6,510 nt of DNA from Desulfovibrionaceae bacterium (GTDB lineage Bacteria; Pseudomonadota; Gammaproteobacteria; Burkholderiales; Burkholderiaceae_C): contig WRJY01000191.1 in NCBI GenBank assembly GCA_009778355.1, positions 1-6,510 of the forward strand, in the 5' to 3' direction. The notes under the pieces are model-generated. The model ran no database searches, was not told where the DNA came from, and saw only the letters and a list, made by a program, of their open reading frames with translations. This document shows positions 6,032-6,510 of this stretch, piece by piece. Numbering within the stretch: the stretch's first letter is position 1; the number at the start of each line of letters is the position of its first letter. Made by a program: the position numbers and the translations under genes.

Positions 6032-6059
6032 GAGTCAAAGTCCGACAGGCTCCTAGAAT
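6032..6059 (+). promoter_or_regulatory. Candidate hisS promoter
   Basis: TAGAAT at 6054-6059 is a good -10 candidate with GAGTCA (6032-6037, three of six matches to TTGACA) 16 nt upstream. A start site near 6066 would leave a leader of about 40 nt. The -35 and spacer lie inside the right end of the 145-bp inverted-repeat element, which would therefore supply half of the promoter. Confidence 0.35.
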
Positions 6060-6106
6060 CTCCCGTTCCCCTCTTTCGGCAACAGCGCCTGAACAAAACA
6101 TTGCCC

Positions 6107-6510
6107 ATGTCCAAACCTTCCCGCATCCTCGCCATCAAGGGCATGAACGACATTCTGCCGCCCGCATCCGGCCACTGGGAATGGCTGGAGGCCGTGGTGC
6201 GCCGTGTGATGGCCGCGCACGCCTACCGCAACGCGCGCACGCCGGTCATGGAGCTGACGCAGTTGTTCACGCGCGGGCTGGGCGAGGTGACCGACATCGT
6301 CGAAAAGGAGATGTATTCCTTTCAAGACCGGCAAGACAAGTTTGGCGAGGCCGATCACCTGTCGCTGCGTCCCGAGGGCACGGCGGGCCTGGTGCGCGCC
6401 GCAGCCGAGCACAACCTGCTGTACGACGGCGGCAAGCGCCTGTACTACATGGGGCCGATGTTCCGGCGCGAGCGCCCGCAGCGCGGCCGCTACCGGCAGT
6501 TTCACCAGAT
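6107..6510 (+). CDS. hisS: Histidyl-tRNA synthetase, N-terminal part
   Basis: Class II aminoacyl-tRNA synthetase that charges tRNA-His with histidine in the cytosol. Only the first 134 codons are present; the frame is open at the window edge, where the whole family is about 420-440 aa. Diagnostic features are GMNDILPP (12-19), the family N-terminus; LGEVTDIVEKEMYSF (58-72); RPEGT (88-92), part of the histidine/ATP site; and the start of motif 2, GPMFRRERPQRGRYRQFHQ (116-134), with Arg120 expected to contact ATP. The ATG at 6107 gives the typical MSKPS start. No strong Shine-Dalgarno is visible. It lies 286 nt after the sirtuin on the same strand and probably has its own promoter. In many betaproteobacteria hisS follows ispG; here it does not. 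Confidence 0.96.
   Translation, partial: MSKPSRILAIKGMNDILPPASGHWEWLEAVVRRVMAAHAYRNARTPVMELTQLFTRGLGEVTDIVEKEMYSFQDRQDKFGEADHLSLRPEGTAGLVRAAAEHNLLYDGGKRLYYMGPMFRRERPQRGRYRQFHQ

Larger units (their letters stand above)
5906..6050. mobile_element. MITE-like 145-bp element with 10-bp terminal inverted repeats
   Basis: GCCTGTCGGA (5906-5915) and TCCGACAGGC (6041-6050) are exact reverse complements 125 nt apart. Agreement continues inward: after one mismatch both ends read TTT. The interior is AT-richer than the surrounding genes and holds two further hairpins (5937-5955 and 5968-6019) but no credible reading frame. This is the pattern of a non-autonomous miniature inverted-repeat element. No target-site duplication is visible at the ends (AGGC outside left, TCCT outside right), so mobility is unproven. 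A structured regulatory region upstream of hisS is the alternative. The remaining 85 nt between the sirtuin stop and the element hold no gene and no obvious terminator. Confidence 0.45.

Noticed and set aside
5821..6106. CRISPR array or tRNA gene in the sirtuin-hisS gap
   Set aside because: Repeats are inverted rather than regularly spaced direct repeats, and no cloverleaf or TTCRA-type arm was found.

Overview
The window is GC-rich with dense, short-spaced genes. Its proteins look like those of a betaproteobacterium of the order Burkholderiales, probably Comamonadaceae (Acidovorax-like). The strongest pointer is a beta-ketothiolase that reads almost throughout like Cupriavidus BktB, with the same length (394 aa) and the same catalytic positions (Cys90, His350, Cys380). 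The taxonomic placement is inference from remembered family sequences, not a search.

Layout. On the minus strand, bktB (4-1188) points out of the left edge. All other genes are on the plus strand: a YpfJ-type membrane-anchored neutral zinc metallopeptidase (1399-2277); a secreted trypsin/HtrA-like serine protease with an unrecognised four-cysteine C-terminal region (2553-3950); a polytopic membrane protein with an N-terminal FHA domain (3941-5029, overlapping the protease gene by 10 nt); a CobB/SIRT5-type sirtuin (5041-5820); and the first 134 codons of hisS (from 6107, cut by the window edge). Protease, FHA protein and sirtuin are packed as one probable operon.

Non-coding regions. The gaps on each side of ypfJ carry hairpin-forming repeats. 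Two diverged collinear copies of one composite repeat (1278-1350 and 2304-2369) flank the gene, and a pair of inverted REP-like units lies at 2345-2460. The sirtuin-hisS gap holds an AT-richer element of about 145 bp with perfect 10-bp terminal inverted repeats and two internal hairpins (5906-6050). It ends 3 bp before a plausible -10 box for hisS. It looks like a MITE or other small mobile repeat, or a structured regulatory leader.

Working hypothesis. bktB, ypfJ, the sirtuin and hisS are familiar genes. The least described part is the protease/FHA pair. The predicted topology puts the FHA domain in the cytoplasm and a roughly 65-residue acidic tail in the periplasm, where the co-encoded protease should be exported. 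The FHA domain lacks some phosphothreonine-pocket residues. A membrane-spanning regulator or tether for the protease is possible but unproven.
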